Origin: Polynucleobacter sp. JS-JIR-II-b4
GTDB taxonomy: Bacteria; Pseudomonadota; Gammaproteobacteria; Burkholderiales; Burkholderiaceae
NCBI RefSeq assembly: GCF_018687815.1
Contig: NZ_CP061306.1
Location: 1,240,001 to 1,304,000, forward strand
Length of the DNA stretch: 64,000 bases
Reading direction: 5' to 3'
Of this stretch, positions 27,646 through 36,528 are shown in pieces (the stretch's first letter is position 1; each line of letters begins with the position of its first letter). Position numbers and translations under genes: made by a program. The notes beneath the pieces were generated by a model. The model searched no databases. It saw only the letters and a program-made list of their open reading frames with translations, and was not told the origin of the DNA.

Positions 27646-28581
27646 ATGAAATCTGTAGCTGTTATTGGAACTGGAATCATGGGTGCTGGCATTGCAGCCG
27701 GCTTTATTGCCCAAAACATACCCGTAGTCATTCTGGGGAGATCAAAAGACAAGGCTGACGCCTGCTTAGATAAAGCTATCAGCCTTGCCAAAAAAATAGG
27801 TATGGTTGGAGACAACGCCACTAAAGATGACGCTGACATTAAGAAGCAGCAATTCATTGGCGTCCTAGAGGATTGGCAGGACTGGAATCAATTCTCCTGG
27901 GTGATTGAGACTGTTGCCGAGAACTTAGAACTAAAACAAAAAGTTTTCCAACACCTTGATCAAGTGGTGCCGGCAGATATTCCTATTGGCAGCAATAGCT
28001 CGGGCTTCCCCATCAGTAAAATTGCAGAAGGCCTCAAAACAGCAAACCGCATGATGGGTGCGCACTATTTCATGCCAGCAGAAGTTGTCCCCCTAGTTGA
28101 GATTGTCATGGGACAAAAAACAGAACTTAAATATGCGGAGCAAGCTTGCGAGCTTTATAGGGCCATCGAAAAGAAGCCTGTCCTGGTAAAGAAGGATATT
28201 CCCGGATTTTTAGCGAACCGTATTCAACACGCCTTGATGAGAGAAGCGCTCTCGCTCGTACAAGAGGGAATTGCTACGCCAGCTGATATTGATGATGCCG
28301 TGAGGTATAGCTTTGGCTTCCGTTACGCCGCTGTAGGCCCAATGACACAGAAGGAAATTTCAGGCTGGGATGGAATGGCAAATGCCGCTAAGGAAATTTA
28401 TCCATCGCTTTCTAATATCACTGCCCTACCTCCAAAAGTAGTTCAGCTCATGGCTGATGGAAAAACAGGCATGAAAGCTGGGGAAGGATTTAGGAAGTGG
28501 ACCCCAGAAGAAATCAAAACCGTTTCCGACTCATACTCCCGTAGACTGAAAGCTGCTTTTGACGTTCTTAATATTGAATGA
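27646..28581 (+). CDS. 3-hydroxyacyl-CoA dehydrogenase family protein
   Basis: This NAD-dependent dehydrogenase has an N-terminal Rossmann fold (VAVIGTGIMGAGIAAGF, residues 4-20) and the C-terminal HAD helical domain (DIPGFLANRIQHALMREALSLVQEG). I start it at the ATG at 27646, directly before the Rossmann motif; the reading frame runs further upstream but without family similarity. At 311 residues it resembles single-function members such as L-gulonate or carnitine dehydrogenase, not fatty-acid oxidation complexes. Divergence from the lactonase operon fits a sugar-acid substrate. Confidence 0.87.
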   Translation: MKSVAVIGTGIMGAGIAAGFIAQNIPVVILGRSKDKADACLDKAISLAKKIGMVGDNATKDDADIKKQQFIGVLEDWQDWNQFSWVIETVAENLELKQKVFQHLDQVVPADIPIGSNSSGFPISKIAEGLKTANRMMGAHYFMPAEVVPLVEIVMGQKTELKYAEQACELYRAIEKKPVLVKKDIPGFLANRIQHALMREALSLVQEGIATPADIDDAVRYSFGFRYAAVGPMTQKEISGWDGMANAAKEIYPSLSNITALPPKVVQLMADGKTGMKAGEGFRKWTPEEIKTVSDSYSRRLKAAFDVLNIE

Positions 28582-28591
28582 TTGAGAAACC

Positions 28592-28690
28592 ATGAGCGCC
28601 ATCACCCCAAAATACCAAGGCGAATATATTAAGTCCGAAGCTGCTAAGTGGGCCCCTATTGTTAAAAAATCTGGCGCAACTGCTGAATAA
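28592..28690 (+). pseudogene. Remnant: C-terminal 32 codons of a Bug/TctC receptor gene
   Basis: Between the dehydrogenase and dehydratase genes, one frame reads MSAITPKYQGEYIKSEAAKW, then APIVKKSGATAE and a TAA stop. This is the conserved C-terminal helix and tail of Bug receptors (pattern YIKSEAAKWxPIVKKSG). The other roughly 290 codons are missing, and no similar sequence precedes the ATG, which is probably fortuitous. It is best read as the stub left by a deletion that removed the locus's own plus-strand receptor gene. Confidence 0.8.
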
Positions 28691-28716
28691 ATAAACTATT
28701 GAATCGAAAGAAACCT

Positions 28717-30264
28717 ATGATTGAAATCTCTGAAAAAAAACTGGCTGGCCCTATTATTCGCCTGCATCCTAATGACAATATTGTGGTCGCACGGGTTGAT
28801 GTTGGAATTGGTGCTGAAGTTCCTAGCGAGAACTTTACAAGTCGCAGCCAAGTGCCTGCTGGCTACAAAATTGCTACCAAAAAGATCCTCAAGGGCGAGC
28901 CAATTCTGAAATACAACGTCACGGTAGGTTTTGCGAATACCGACATTGAACCCGGCACGATGGTACATAGCCACAATACCGAGTTCCGTGAGTTTGATCG
29001 TGACTATGCTTATGCAAGCGAATATAAGCCGACCCAATTATTACCTGAAGATCAGCGCGCTACATTTCAGGGTTATGTCAGACCCAATGGAAAAGTAGGA
29101 ACACGTAATTTCATCGGCATTCTATCGACAGTAAACTGCTCAGCAACCGTTGTGAACAAAATTGCAGACTGGTTTACCCCCGAAAGATTGAAAGATTTTC
29201 CTAATGTAGATGGAGTCGTAGCATTTAGTCATGACATCGGCTGTGGCATGGAGATGAGTGGTGAGCCGATGCAATTGCTTCGCCGTACTATGGCTGGATA
29301 TGCTCGTCATCCCAATCTAGCGGCCGCTCTAATTGTGGGTCTTGGTTGCGAGCGCAATCAATTAAAAGGTTTGATGGAGCAGGAAGACCTGGCCAAAGGC
29401 AATACTCTGCATACCTTCATCATGCAAGAATCGGGCGGCACGCGCAAAACTATTGAGGCTGGCATCGAGGCTGTCAAAGCACTTTTGCCTGCAGCCAATC
29501 AAGTAAAACGGCAAACGGTATCTGCAAGCCACCTGACGGTTGGCTTGCAGTGTGGTGGTTCCGATGGCTTTTCATCAATTACAGCCAATCCTGCACTAGG
29601 TGCCGCGATTGATATTTTGTCGCGTCATGGTGGCACTGGAATTCTTTCAGAAACACCAGAAATCTATGGCGTGGAACATACTCTCACCCGCCGTGCTGTT
29701 AGCAAAGAAGTGGGCGAAAAACTCATTAAGCGAATTCGCTGGTGGAAGGATGAATACTCTGTTGGTAGAGATGTGCAAATTAACGGGCAAGTAAGTCCCG
29801 GCAATCAAATTGGTGGTTTAGCGAATATTTTTGAGAAATCTTTAGGCTCCTCCATGAAGGGTGGCACTGGTCCTCTAATGGAAGTCTATAAGTACGCAGA
29901 GCCAGTGAGCACTAAAGGCTTTGTATTTATGGATACCCCGGGATTTGACCCCGTATCCGCCACTGGCCAGATCGCTGGCGGCGCTAATCTGATTGCCTTT
30001 ACCACCGGCCGTGGATCCATGTTCGGCTCTAAGCCTGCTCCCTGCATCAAACTGGCCACCAATACACCAATGTATCAGCGCCTTACTGAAGATATGGACA
30101 TTAATTGCGGTGAGATTTTGGATGGCACTGTCTCCGTTCAGGAGATGGGTCAGCGGATATTTGAGCTATTCCTGCGTACTGCTTCCGGGGAGGCCTCCAA
30201 AAGCGAACTTCTTGGCCTGGGAGACTATGAATTTGTTCCATGGCAAATTGGGGTAATGAGCTAA
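28717..30264 (+). CDS. UxaA/GarD-family sugar-acid dehydratase (altronate dehydratase-like)
   Basis: The enzyme family dehydrates hexonic or hexaric acids (altronate, galactarate). An N-terminal SAF domain (residues 1 to about 100, with ENFTSRSQVPAGYKIA) is fused to the dehydratase domain, which starts at FQGYVRPNGKVGTRNFIGI and holds the cysteine motifs HDIGCGMEMSG, VGLGCERNQ, GLQCGGSDGFS and INCGEILDG. I choose the ATG at 28717, which has GAAAG upstream; an in-frame TTG 18 bases earlier is less likely. Together with the lactonase and dehydrogenases it supports a sugar-acid pathway. Confidence 0.9.
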   Translation: MIEISEKKLAGPIIRLHPNDNIVVARVDVGIGAEVPSENFTSRSQVPAGYKIATKKILKGEPILKYNVTVGFANTDIEPGTMVHSHNTEFREFDRDYAYASEYKPTQLLPEDQRATFQGYVRPNGKVGTRNFIGILSTVNCSATVVNKIADWFTPERLKDFPNVDGVVAFSHDIGCGMEMSGEPMQLLRRTMAGYARHPNLAAALIVGLGCERNQLKGLMEQEDLAKGNTLHTFIMQESGGTRKTIEAGIEAVKALLPAANQVKRQTVSASHLTVGLQCGGSDGFSSITANPALGAAIDILSRHGGTGILSETPEIYGVEHTLTRRAVSKEVGEKLIKRIRWWKDEYSVGRDVQINGQVSPGNQIGGLANIFEKSLGSSMKGGTGPLMEVYKYAEPVSTKGFVFMDTPGFDPVSATGQIAGGANLIAFTTGRGSMFGSKPAPCIKLATNTPMYQRLTEDMDINCGEILDGTVSVQEMGQRIFELFLRTASGEASKSELLGLGDYEFVPWQIGVMS

Positions 30265-30325
30265 GAGAACTGTAGAATCAATCCTATTAGCATAACCCAG
30301 ACAGAAACCGAACTGAAACAGGCTT

Positions 30326-31306
30326 ATGAAATTTAGGGATTACTACGAAACTCTTGGCGTAGCTCGTGGCGCCACTGAAGCTGAGATTAAATCAGCCTAT
30401 CGCAAGATGGCGCGCAAGTTCCATCCGGATGTTAATAAAGAGCCTGGTGCTGAAGAACAGTTCAAGCAAATCGGCGAAGCTTATGCCGTATTAAAGGACA
30501 CTGAGAAACGCGCAGCCTACGATCGCTTTGGCGAGAACTGGAAAAACGGTCAAGACTTTACTCCTCCGCCAAATTGGAATGAAGGCTTTGAATATTCTGA
30601 TGACGGCTTTGGCGGTGGTCATCCAGGTTACGGTGGCGGTTTTGAAGGTGATCAAAGCGAGTTCTTTGAATCTCTGTTTGGTCGCGGCAAACATCGCCAA
30701 GGTGGTCGTGGTGGCAATCCTCGACAGGGTATGAATTTCAAAGGCCAAGATCATCACGCCAAAATTTTGATTGATCTCGCTGATGCATATAACGGAGCTA
30801 AGCGCACTATTGCATTACATATGCCCGTGCAAGATGCGAGCGGCCACGTCAGCACCCAAGAACGCAAGTTAGATGTCAGCATTCCTAAAGGCATTAAGGC
30901 CGGACAAAATTTGCGACTCTCCGGACAAGGTGGTCCTGGTGTTGGCGAGGGCCCTGCTGGTGACCTCTATCTCGAAATTGAATTTCATCCTAACGCTATT
31001 TATCGCGTAGAAGGCAAAGACGTCTTCATCGATATTCCTTTGGCACCATGGGAAGCGGCACTCGGTACTACCGTCAACGTCCCCACTCCTGCAGGCAGCA
31101 CTTTAGAATTGAAGATCCCCGCAGGAACTGTTGCTGGTCGAAAGATGCGCCTTAAAGGTAAAGGCATACCAAGTTCAGAGCCAGGTGATTTATATGCGGT
31201 ACCTTCTATCGCCTTGCCTCCTGCTGATAATGAATCACAAAAAGAAGCTTATCAAGCCTTTGAGAAGGCTTTTGATTTCAACCCTAGAACACACTTGAAG
31301 GGATGA
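30326..31306 (+). CDS. cbpA: DnaJ-class co-chaperone CbpA
   Basis: CbpA is a type B J-protein that stimulates DnaK and also binds curved DNA. The J domain is residues 1-70 with HPD at 33-35. A Gly/Phe-rich linker (about 80-140) follows, then the two beta-barrel substrate domains (AKILIDLADAYNGAKRTIALHMP; LYLEIEFHPNAIYRVEGKDVFIDIPLAPWEAALGTTV). The zinc finger of true DnaJ is absent, as expected. The stop overlaps the ATG of the modulator gene cbpM (ATGA), so the pair is translationally coupled as in other proteobacteria. Confidence 0.94.
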   Translation: MKFRDYYETLGVARGATEAEIKSAYRKMARKFHPDVNKEPGAEEQFKQIGEAYAVLKDTEKRAAYDRFGENWKNGQDFTPPPNWNEGFEYSDDGFGGGHPGYGGGFEGDQSEFFESLFGRGKHRQGGRGGNPRQGMNFKGQDHHAKILIDLADAYNGAKRTIALHMPVQDASGHVSTQERKLDVSIPKGIKAGQNLRLSGQGGPGVGEGPAGDLYLEIEFHPNAIYRVEGKDVFIDIPLAPWEAALGTTVNVPTPAGSTLELKIPAGTVAGRKMRLKGKGIPSSEPGDLYAVPSIALPPADNESQKEAYQAFEKAFDFNPRTHLKG

Positions 31307-31620
31307 TTGATATGACACAAACTAATATCACTTGGATTGAAGGTGCTGTTGTGGAGAATGAGGTGCACATGACCATTGTTGAACTCTCTCATGCCTCACG
31401 CACACCTGAAGAACTCATCATGACCTGGGTATCCGAAGGCGTTTTAAGTCCAGCTGGCTCTTCACCTCAGGATTGGCGCTTTAGTGGCGACTCTTTGCGA
31501 AGAGCAAAAACCGCAGCACACCTCACCCATGATCTTGAATTAAATGTGCCTGGGGTTGCCTTGGCGCTAGACCTGCTTGATGAAATCGCCCAGTTGCGCG
31601 CTCGTTTACCGCGCGACTAG
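31303..31620 (+). CDS. cbpM: Chaperone modulator CbpM
   Basis: CbpM binds the J domain of CbpA and blocks both its DnaK stimulation and its DNA binding. The 105-residue protein has the MerR-like helical pattern MTIVELSHASRTPEELIMTWVSEGVLSPAG and a C-terminal helix (ALALDLLDEIAQLRARL). The first ATG overlaps the cbpA stop; a second ATG at 31312 is a possible start. Its coupling to cbpA is the strongest support for the name. Confidence 0.88.
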   Translation: MIDMTQTNITWIEGAVVENEVHMTIVELSHASRTPEELIMTWVSEGVLSPAGSSPQDWRFSGDSLRRAKTAAHLTHDLELNVPGVALALDLLDEIAQLRARLPRD

Positions 31621-31629
31621 GCTATAGCA

Positions 31630-33564
31630 CTAAGACTCTGAACGACTCAATAGCTGTTCCCAGCGTTGCAGCTTTTGATCTAAGTCAGCAGTGATTTCAC
31701 TCAAGCGCGCTTGCATGCTCGCTGCCAACTCAGGTTCATTTTTATAAAGATCGGGATTGCTCATGGCAATACCAATATCAGCTTGCTCAGTTTCCAATGT
31801 CTCGATCTGTAATGGCAAAACTTCCAGTTCTTGGCGCTCTTTGCCATTGAGTTTCTGAACTCCACTTTTGGCTACAGGCTTAACTTCTGTCTTAACTTCT
31901 ACCTTTGCCTCTGCTTTGACCTCAACCTTATCCACAGTTTTAGTGTTGGCATTGCCATTGGCAGCACGAATTTTGTCTGAGCGCGCTTTCTGGATTTTCC
32001 AATCCTCATAACCCCCTTCGTACTCACGCCAGAAGCCATCGCCCTCGTTGGCAATAATGCTAGTGACGACGTTATCTAGGAAGTAACGATCATGACTGAC
32101 CAAGAAGACCGTGCCCTTATAGTCTTGCAAGAGTTGCTCAAGCAAATCTAAAGTATCAATATCTAAATCGTTAGTAGGTTCATCCAAGACCAAGACGTTT
32201 GCAGGCCGCGCAAATAGGCGTGCTAGTAATAAACGATTGCGCTCACCGCCCGACAAAGTACTTACTGGGGAATTGGTTCTCTCGGGAGCAAATAAGAAAT
32301 CACTCAGATAACTCTTAACGTGCTTTTTATTGCCATTGATTTCAATCCACTCACTCCCTGGGCTAATGTAATCTTCCAGCGAAGCATTCAGATCTAAACC
32401 TTCACGCATTTGGTCAAAGTAAGCCACTTCAATACGCGTACCCATAGTTGCAGTACCAGAGTCTGGCGCAATAGTTCCCAAAATCAATTTCAGCAAAGTT
32501 GTTTTGCCTGCACCATTAGGACCCAGCAAACCAACCTTATCACCGCGCAAAATCGTTGCCGTGAAGTCTTTCACAATCGGACGATCATAGGTTTTGCTAA
32601 CGTTTTGAAGATCAGCCACAATCTTGCCGCTTCGATCTCCAGCAGAAACAGCCAACTTCACCTGCCCCATCGCATCTCTGCGTTCGGCACGGCTACTCCG
32701 TAATTTTTCTAAACGGGCAATTCGGGCAACGCTTCGAGTGCGGCGTGCCTCAACCCCTTTACGAATCCAGACCTCTTCTTGCGCCAATAATTTATCGGCA
32801 CGAGCATTAGCCAAGGATTCAGAATTCAGTTCTTGTTCTTTTAAAACTTCATATTGCGTAAAGTTACCAGGGTAACTGCGCAAAATACCGCGATCGAGCT
32901 CAACAATCTGGGTGCAGACGTTATCCAAGAAGGCGCGATCATGGGTAATCAAAATTACTGAGCCTTGATACTCTTTGAGCAATTCCTCTAACCATGCAAT
33001 CGAATCCAAATCCAAATGGTTGGTTGGCTCATCAAGTAGGAGTACGTCAGGCATCTCAACTAAAGCACGCGCTAAGGCAACCCGTTTCTTAGTACCGCCA
33101 GAAAGCGTATTAATTTTGAGATCAGCCTCTAAGTGCAAACGATCTAATGTTTCATAAACACGCTGCTCCCAATTCCATCCACTCAAAGCCTCTAATTGCG
33201 ACTGCACTTCGTCAAGTCGATCATGGGAAGCATCATCCCACTCACCAACGCTGAGAGCCTCATATTCCTCGCGCAAAGCCTTAGCTTGAGCAACGCCTTT
33301 GGATACCGCCTCGAAGACAGTCTCTTCTGCCTCAAATATAGGCTCTTGAGGAACATAAGCAATTCTGAGACCTTGCTGATATTGCAACAGGCCATCATCC
33401 ATTTTTTCTATACCGGCCAATATCTTCAACAAGGAAGATTTACCAGTGCCATTGCGGCCAATTAAGCCAACACGTTCACCGGATTCCAGTGAAAAAGCGG
33501 TGTTTGCGAGGAGGTCAACGTGGCCAAAAGCCAGTTTTGCATCAGTGAGTACGATTAAAGCCAT
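31630..33564 (-). CDS. uup: ABC-F ATPase Uup
   Basis: ABC-F proteins are soluble twin-ATPase factors that act on ribosomes or DNA structures. Two ABC domains are present, with Walker A GRNGTGKSS near residue 38 and GPNGAGKTT near 350. Signature motifs are LSGGTKKRVALARAL and LSGGERNRLLLARLF, and Walker B motifs are LLLDEPTNHLDL and LVLDEPTNDLD. The linker has the Uup-type RRTRSVARIARLEKLRSSRAERR. A Lys/Val/Glu-rich segment leads to a C-terminal coiled coil (LEVLPLQIETLETEQADI), which separates Uup from EttA. At 644 residues it is of normal Uup length. Confidence 0.93.
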   Translation of the reverse strand: MALIVLTDAKLAFGHVDLLANTAFSLESGERVGLIGRNGTGKSSLLKILAGIEKMDDGLLQYQQGLRIAYVPQEPIFEAEETVFEAVSKGVAQAKALREEYEALSVGEWDDASHDRLDEVQSQLEALSGWNWEQRVYETLDRLHLEADLKINTLSGGTKKRVALARALVEMPDVLLLDEPTNHLDLDSIAWLEELLKEYQGSVILITHDRAFLDNVCTQIVELDRGILRSYPGNFTQYEVLKEQELNSESLANARADKLLAQEEVWIRKGVEARRTRSVARIARLEKLRSSRAERRDAMGQVKLAVSAGDRSGKIVADLQNVSKTYDRPIVKDFTATILRGDKVGLLGPNGAGKTTLLKLILGTIAPDSGTATMGTRIEVAYFDQMREGLDLNASLEDYISPGSEWIEINGNKKHVKSYLSDFLFAPERTNSPVSTLSGGERNRLLLARLFARPANVLVLDEPTNDLDIDTLDLLEQLLQDYKGTVFLVSHDRYFLDNVVTSIIANEGDGFWREYEGGYEDWKIQKARSDKIRAANGNANTKTVDKVEVKAEAKVEVKTEVKPVAKSGVQKLNGKERQELEVLPLQIETLETEQADIGIAMSNPDLYKNEPELAASMQARLSEITADLDQKLQRWEQLLSRSES

Positions 33565-33631
33565 GGCGACATTATCGTCACTTCCCTAAAAGAAGAGATA
33601 TTTCTACTTATTTCTGCGAGACTAGCTACTT

Positions 33632-34228
33632 ATGGTCTGTAAATTAACCCCCTCCGCGCCCCGCCTAATCCTCTTTGCAGGACATGCCGGCACCGGAAAG
33701 TCGACTTTAGCCAAAAAAGCGTTACCGCTGTTGATCGAGAAAACCGGGGAAGATTTTTTCTTTTTAGATAAAGACACCGTGTATGGCCGCTTCAGCGCCC
33801 ATGTCATGGGCCTCACTACTCAGAACCCCAATGACCGTGATAGCCCCTTCTACCTTGAGAATCTCCGCGACTGGGAGTACCAAGGATTAATTGATATCGC
33901 TAGAGAAAATTTACTCCTGGGCATCAATGTCATTTTGGTTGGGCCATTCTCGAAGGAGATTCAGAGCGGCCAGATGTTTGACGCGCAGAAATTGGAAGTG
34001 CCACCACAGACCTCTATTCAGGTTGCCTGGATAGATCTAGAGGAGCTTGAGGCCAAAAAACGGATGGAGAAAAGAGCTGACCCAAGAGATGAATGGAAAC
34101 TTGCACACTGGGAACAATATGCTAAGCGCAGGACTGAACCGCCAACCCACCTCTCATTGCATAGATTTGATAACTTCGTTTTGAACGAAGCTGCATTTGA
34201 AAAGCTAATTGATGACTTGATTCAATAA
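33632..34228 (+). CDS. AAA family P-loop ATPase (kinase-like)
   Basis: The 198-residue protein starts with a Walker A motif, GHAGTGKSTLAKKA (about 18-31), followed by DFFFLDKDTVYGR, a Walker B-like segment, and a lid region with basic residues (KKRMEKRADPRDEWKL). This is the layout of zeta-toxin-like or gluconate-kinase-like small-molecule kinases, but no antitoxin gene is next to it. It lies 67 bases from the divergent uup start. The phosphate acceptor is unknown. Confidence 0.7.
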   Translation: MVCKLTPSAPRLILFAGHAGTGKSTLAKKALPLLIEKTGEDFFFLDKDTVYGRFSAHVMGLTTQNPNDRDSPFYLENLRDWEYQGLIDIARENLLLGINVILVGPFSKEIQSGQMFDAQKLEVPPQTSIQVAWIDLEELEAKKRMEKRADPRDEWKLAHWEQYAKRRTEPPTHLSLHRFDNFVLNEAAFEKLIDDLIQ

Positions 34229-34237
34229 AGTCGAGAC

Positions 34238-34265
34238 AAAAAAATAGAGCCCCTTAGGGGCTCTA
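34238..34265 (-). terminator. Rho-independent terminator of ompW
   Basis: Read on the minus strand, a 9-bp perfect stem (TAGAGCCCC, loop TAA, GGGGCTCTA) is followed by seven T. It lies 24 bases after the ompW stop, and on the plus strand it also follows the ATPase gene. Confidence 0.92.
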
Positions 34266-34289
34266 CCTCAAGACCTAAGAACTAAATTC

Positions 34290-34925
34290 TTAGAACTTGT
34301 AAGTCACACCAACAGCTGGCATCCATGGGTTCAATGTCAACTTGCCAGATGCGCCGGCAAGCGCTCCGCTACCAGTTACATTGGTGCTCATAGTTGCATA
34401 TTTCACATCAACGTTTAAACCCCAATTTTTATCCAGCATGTAATCCATACCAACTTGACCTACAAAACCAACGCTTGACTGATCAACTTGGACCTGATTT
34501 CCGAGCGCAGGGAAATTTTGACGATTTCCAAAGATGGTGTAATTGATACCAGCGCCAACATAAGGTTTAAAAGCACCTAAATCAGTAAAGTGGTATTGAG
34601 CTAAAAGTGATGGCGGCAAAGCTGTAATCTTACCGGCGTTGGCATTACCTGGGCCATAAGTAATATTCACCTGTTGCGGCCATGTCAACACTAACTCAGC
34701 AGCAATATTTTTTGTGAAAAAGTAAGAAACATCAAACTCAGGAATAACTTGATTTTTAGCTTTTACGTTTGCGGCTTGAACCAAACCAGACTGTCCATTT
34801 TGCCAAAGCAAGTCGACCGCACGGACACGCAACATCCATGGATTTTCTTCAGCTTGAGCTTGAGCCGCGATTGGGGCTAAGGATGCTACAGCAGCCATTG
34901 CTGCTACGAGTGTCTTAATACGCAT
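34290..34925 (-). CDS. ompW: OmpW-family outer membrane protein
   Basis: OmpW proteins are small eight-stranded outer-membrane barrels with a hydrophobic channel. The signal peptide runs to about residue 24 (IAAQAQA). The mature start ENPWMLRVRAVDLLW and the motifs FTKNIAAELVLTWPQ, LAQYHF..FKPYVGAGINYTIF, DYMLDKNWGLNVDVKYA and a terminal Phe (VGVTYKF) are typical. I choose the ATG at 34925, which has AAGGGA upstream; an in-frame ATG 24 bases earlier has no family support. Two perfect FNR boxes lie upstream, so oxygen limitation probably induces it. Confidence 0.93.
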   Translation of the reverse strand: MRIKTLVAAMAAVASLAPIAAQAQAEENPWMLRVRAVDLLWQNGQSGLVQAANVKAKNQVIPEFDVSYFFTKNIAAELVLTWPQQVNITYGPGNANAGKITALPPSLLAQYHFTDLGAFKPYVGAGINYTIFGNRQNFPALGNQVQVDQSSVGFVGQVGMDYMLDKNWGLNVDVKYATMSTNVTGSGALAGASGKLTLNPWMPAVGVTYKF

Positions 34926-34990
34926 GATGGTTTCCCTTTTTGTTATCAATTTCGATGTAACTATTTTCGAATTGATGAAGGGGGTGCAAT

Positions 34991-35004
34991 TTGATGTAAA
35001 TCAA
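34991..35004 (-). promoter_or_regulatory. Perfect FNR box, proximal to ompW
   Basis: TTGATGTAAATCAA matches the FNR consensus TTGAT-N4-ATCAA exactly. Its centre is 72-73 bases upstream of the ompW start codon, which suits activation from an upstream position with a leader of roughly 25 bases. The transcription start is not known. Confidence 0.85.
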
Positions 35005-35062
35005 ATTGACTGAGACTGGAGATTTTTTATTGGTTTAAAAGCAACAGAGTTTTTAGGCTTAT

Positions 35063-35076
35063 TTGATCTAGATCAA
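35063..35076 (-). promoter_or_regulatory. Perfect FNR box, distal to ompW
   Basis: TTGATCTAGATCAA is a second exact FNR consensus and a full palindrome. It is centred 72 bases upstream of the first box, about seven helical turns, so both boxes face the same side of the helix. It lies 19 bases after the hemN stop codon. Confidence 0.85.
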
Positions 35077-35094
35077 ATTACCTCAGATTTACCC

Positions 35095-36510
35095 TTACAG
35101 AACCTTGGAATAGGTCCCTTTGGCTTGAGACTCTCTAAGGTGCCGATCAAAAGTCATGGCTACACGCCTAGCGAGGAGACGGCCCTTGGTGGGAACCAGG
35201 ATACTTTCACCCTCCCAGCTGAGGAGACCAGCCTCCTCTAGACTCTTGAGTTCTTCTATTTCCGTCTTAAAGTAATTTGAGAATTCAATTTGATGTGATG
35301 TTGCAAAAGCTTTGGTGTCTAGGGCAAATTGGCACATCAACTCACCAATTAACTCACGGCGCATCAGATCGTCTTCATCAAGACGCAAACCTCGGAGTAC
35401 CGGTAAGTGACCTACATCTAATGCCTCGTAATATTCATCCAAAGTGCGCACATTCTGAGAGTAGCAATCATCCACTTTACCGATTGAAGAAATTCCAAAT
35501 GCCAGAAGATCGCATTCTGCCTGGGTAGAGTAACCCTGAAAGTTGCGATGCAGCCTGCCTTCTTTTTGGGCTATAGCCAACTCATCATCTGGTTTAGCGA
35601 AATGGTCCATGCCAATAAAGACATACCCTGCCTCACCTAAGCGTGCAATGGTATTGGAGAGAATATCCAGCTTATCTGCTGCCGCAGGCAAGTCAGCTTC
35701 AGCAATGCGCCGTTGCGGCTTAAAGATATGCGGCAAATGTGCATAGTTGTAGACGGATAGGCGATCTGGATTCATTGCCAATACTGCATCGACTGTTTCC
35801 TTGAAAGTCTCTGGCGTTTGCTTTGGTAGACCATAGATCAAGTCAACGCTTCTGGATTTAAACCCATACTTTCTGGACCAATCCATGACTGCTTGGGTTT
35901 CCTCAATAGTCTGCACACGATGTACTGCCTCTTGGACGGCCAAATTAAAGTCTTGCACGCCCAAGCTAATACGGTTAAAGCCTAGATCGGCCAAGAGTGC
36001 AATATCTTGCTCAGTAACACGGCGCGGATCAATCTCAATTGAATACTCACCGCCAGGCAGTAGCTCAAAATGCTCGCGAGTGTGCTGCATCAACTCGGTC
36101 ATCTCTTCATGCGATAGAAAAGTAGGCGTGCCACCACCCCAATGCAATTGTGTAACGGGAATCTTTTTCTGAGCACCCATGGCTTTAGTAACCATGGCCA
36201 TTTCTTTAGCGAGATATTTGATGTATTTGGCGCTACGCCCATGATCCTTGGTGATGATCTTGTTGCAGCCACAGTAATAACAAATATTGGGGCAAAACGG
36301 TAAATGGAAATATAAGGAAAGTGGCTCATTAGCTTTGGCCACCCTGTTGAGTGCACCCAAATAGTCAGCCTCAGAAAAGTCACTCTGAAAACGATCGGCG
36401 CTCGGATAAGAGGTATAACGTGGCCCATTAATATCAAACTTCTTCAACAACTCCGGATGAAATAGAACTTCTTTTTCTTCGGCTGATGAATGAGTTACTT
36501 CAGAATTCAT
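35095..36510 (-). CDS. hemN: Oxygen-independent coproporphyrinogen III dehydrogenase HemN
   Basis: HemN is a radical SAM enzyme that makes protoporphyrinogen IX without oxygen in haem synthesis. The iron-sulfur motif is C73-x3-C77-x2-C80-x-C82 in FCPNICYYCGC. HWGGGTPTFLSHEEM, SIEIDPRRVT and GLPKQTPETF follow, with the HemN C-terminal domain. At 471 residues it is full length and includes the N-terminal trip-wire region (GPRYTSYPSADRF). It lies 18 bases after the COG2509 flavoprotein gene and is probably co-transcribed with it. The FNR boxes beyond its 3' end belong to ompW. Confidence 0.95.
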   Translation of the reverse strand: MNSEVTHSSAEEKEVLFHPELLKKFDINGPRYTSYPSADRFQSDFSEADYLGALNRVAKANEPLSLYFHLPFCPNICYYCGCNKIITKDHGRSAKYIKYLAKEMAMVTKAMGAQKKIPVTQLHWGGGTPTFLSHEEMTELMQHTREHFELLPGGEYSIEIDPRRVTEQDIALLADLGFNRISLGVQDFNLAVQEAVHRVQTIEETQAVMDWSRKYGFKSRSVDLIYGLPKQTPETFKETVDAVLAMNPDRLSVYNYAHLPHIFKPQRRIAEADLPAAADKLDILSNTIARLGEAGYVFIGMDHFAKPDDELAIAQKEGRLHRNFQGYSTQAECDLLAFGISSIGKVDDCYSQNVRTLDEYYEALDVGHLPVLRGLRLDEDDLMRRELIGELMCQFALDTKAFATSHQIEFSNYFKTEIEELKSLEEAGLLSWEGESILVPTKGRLLARRVAMTFDRHLRESQAKGTYSKVL

Positions 36511-36528
36511 GGAGTTCTTATGTGATAT

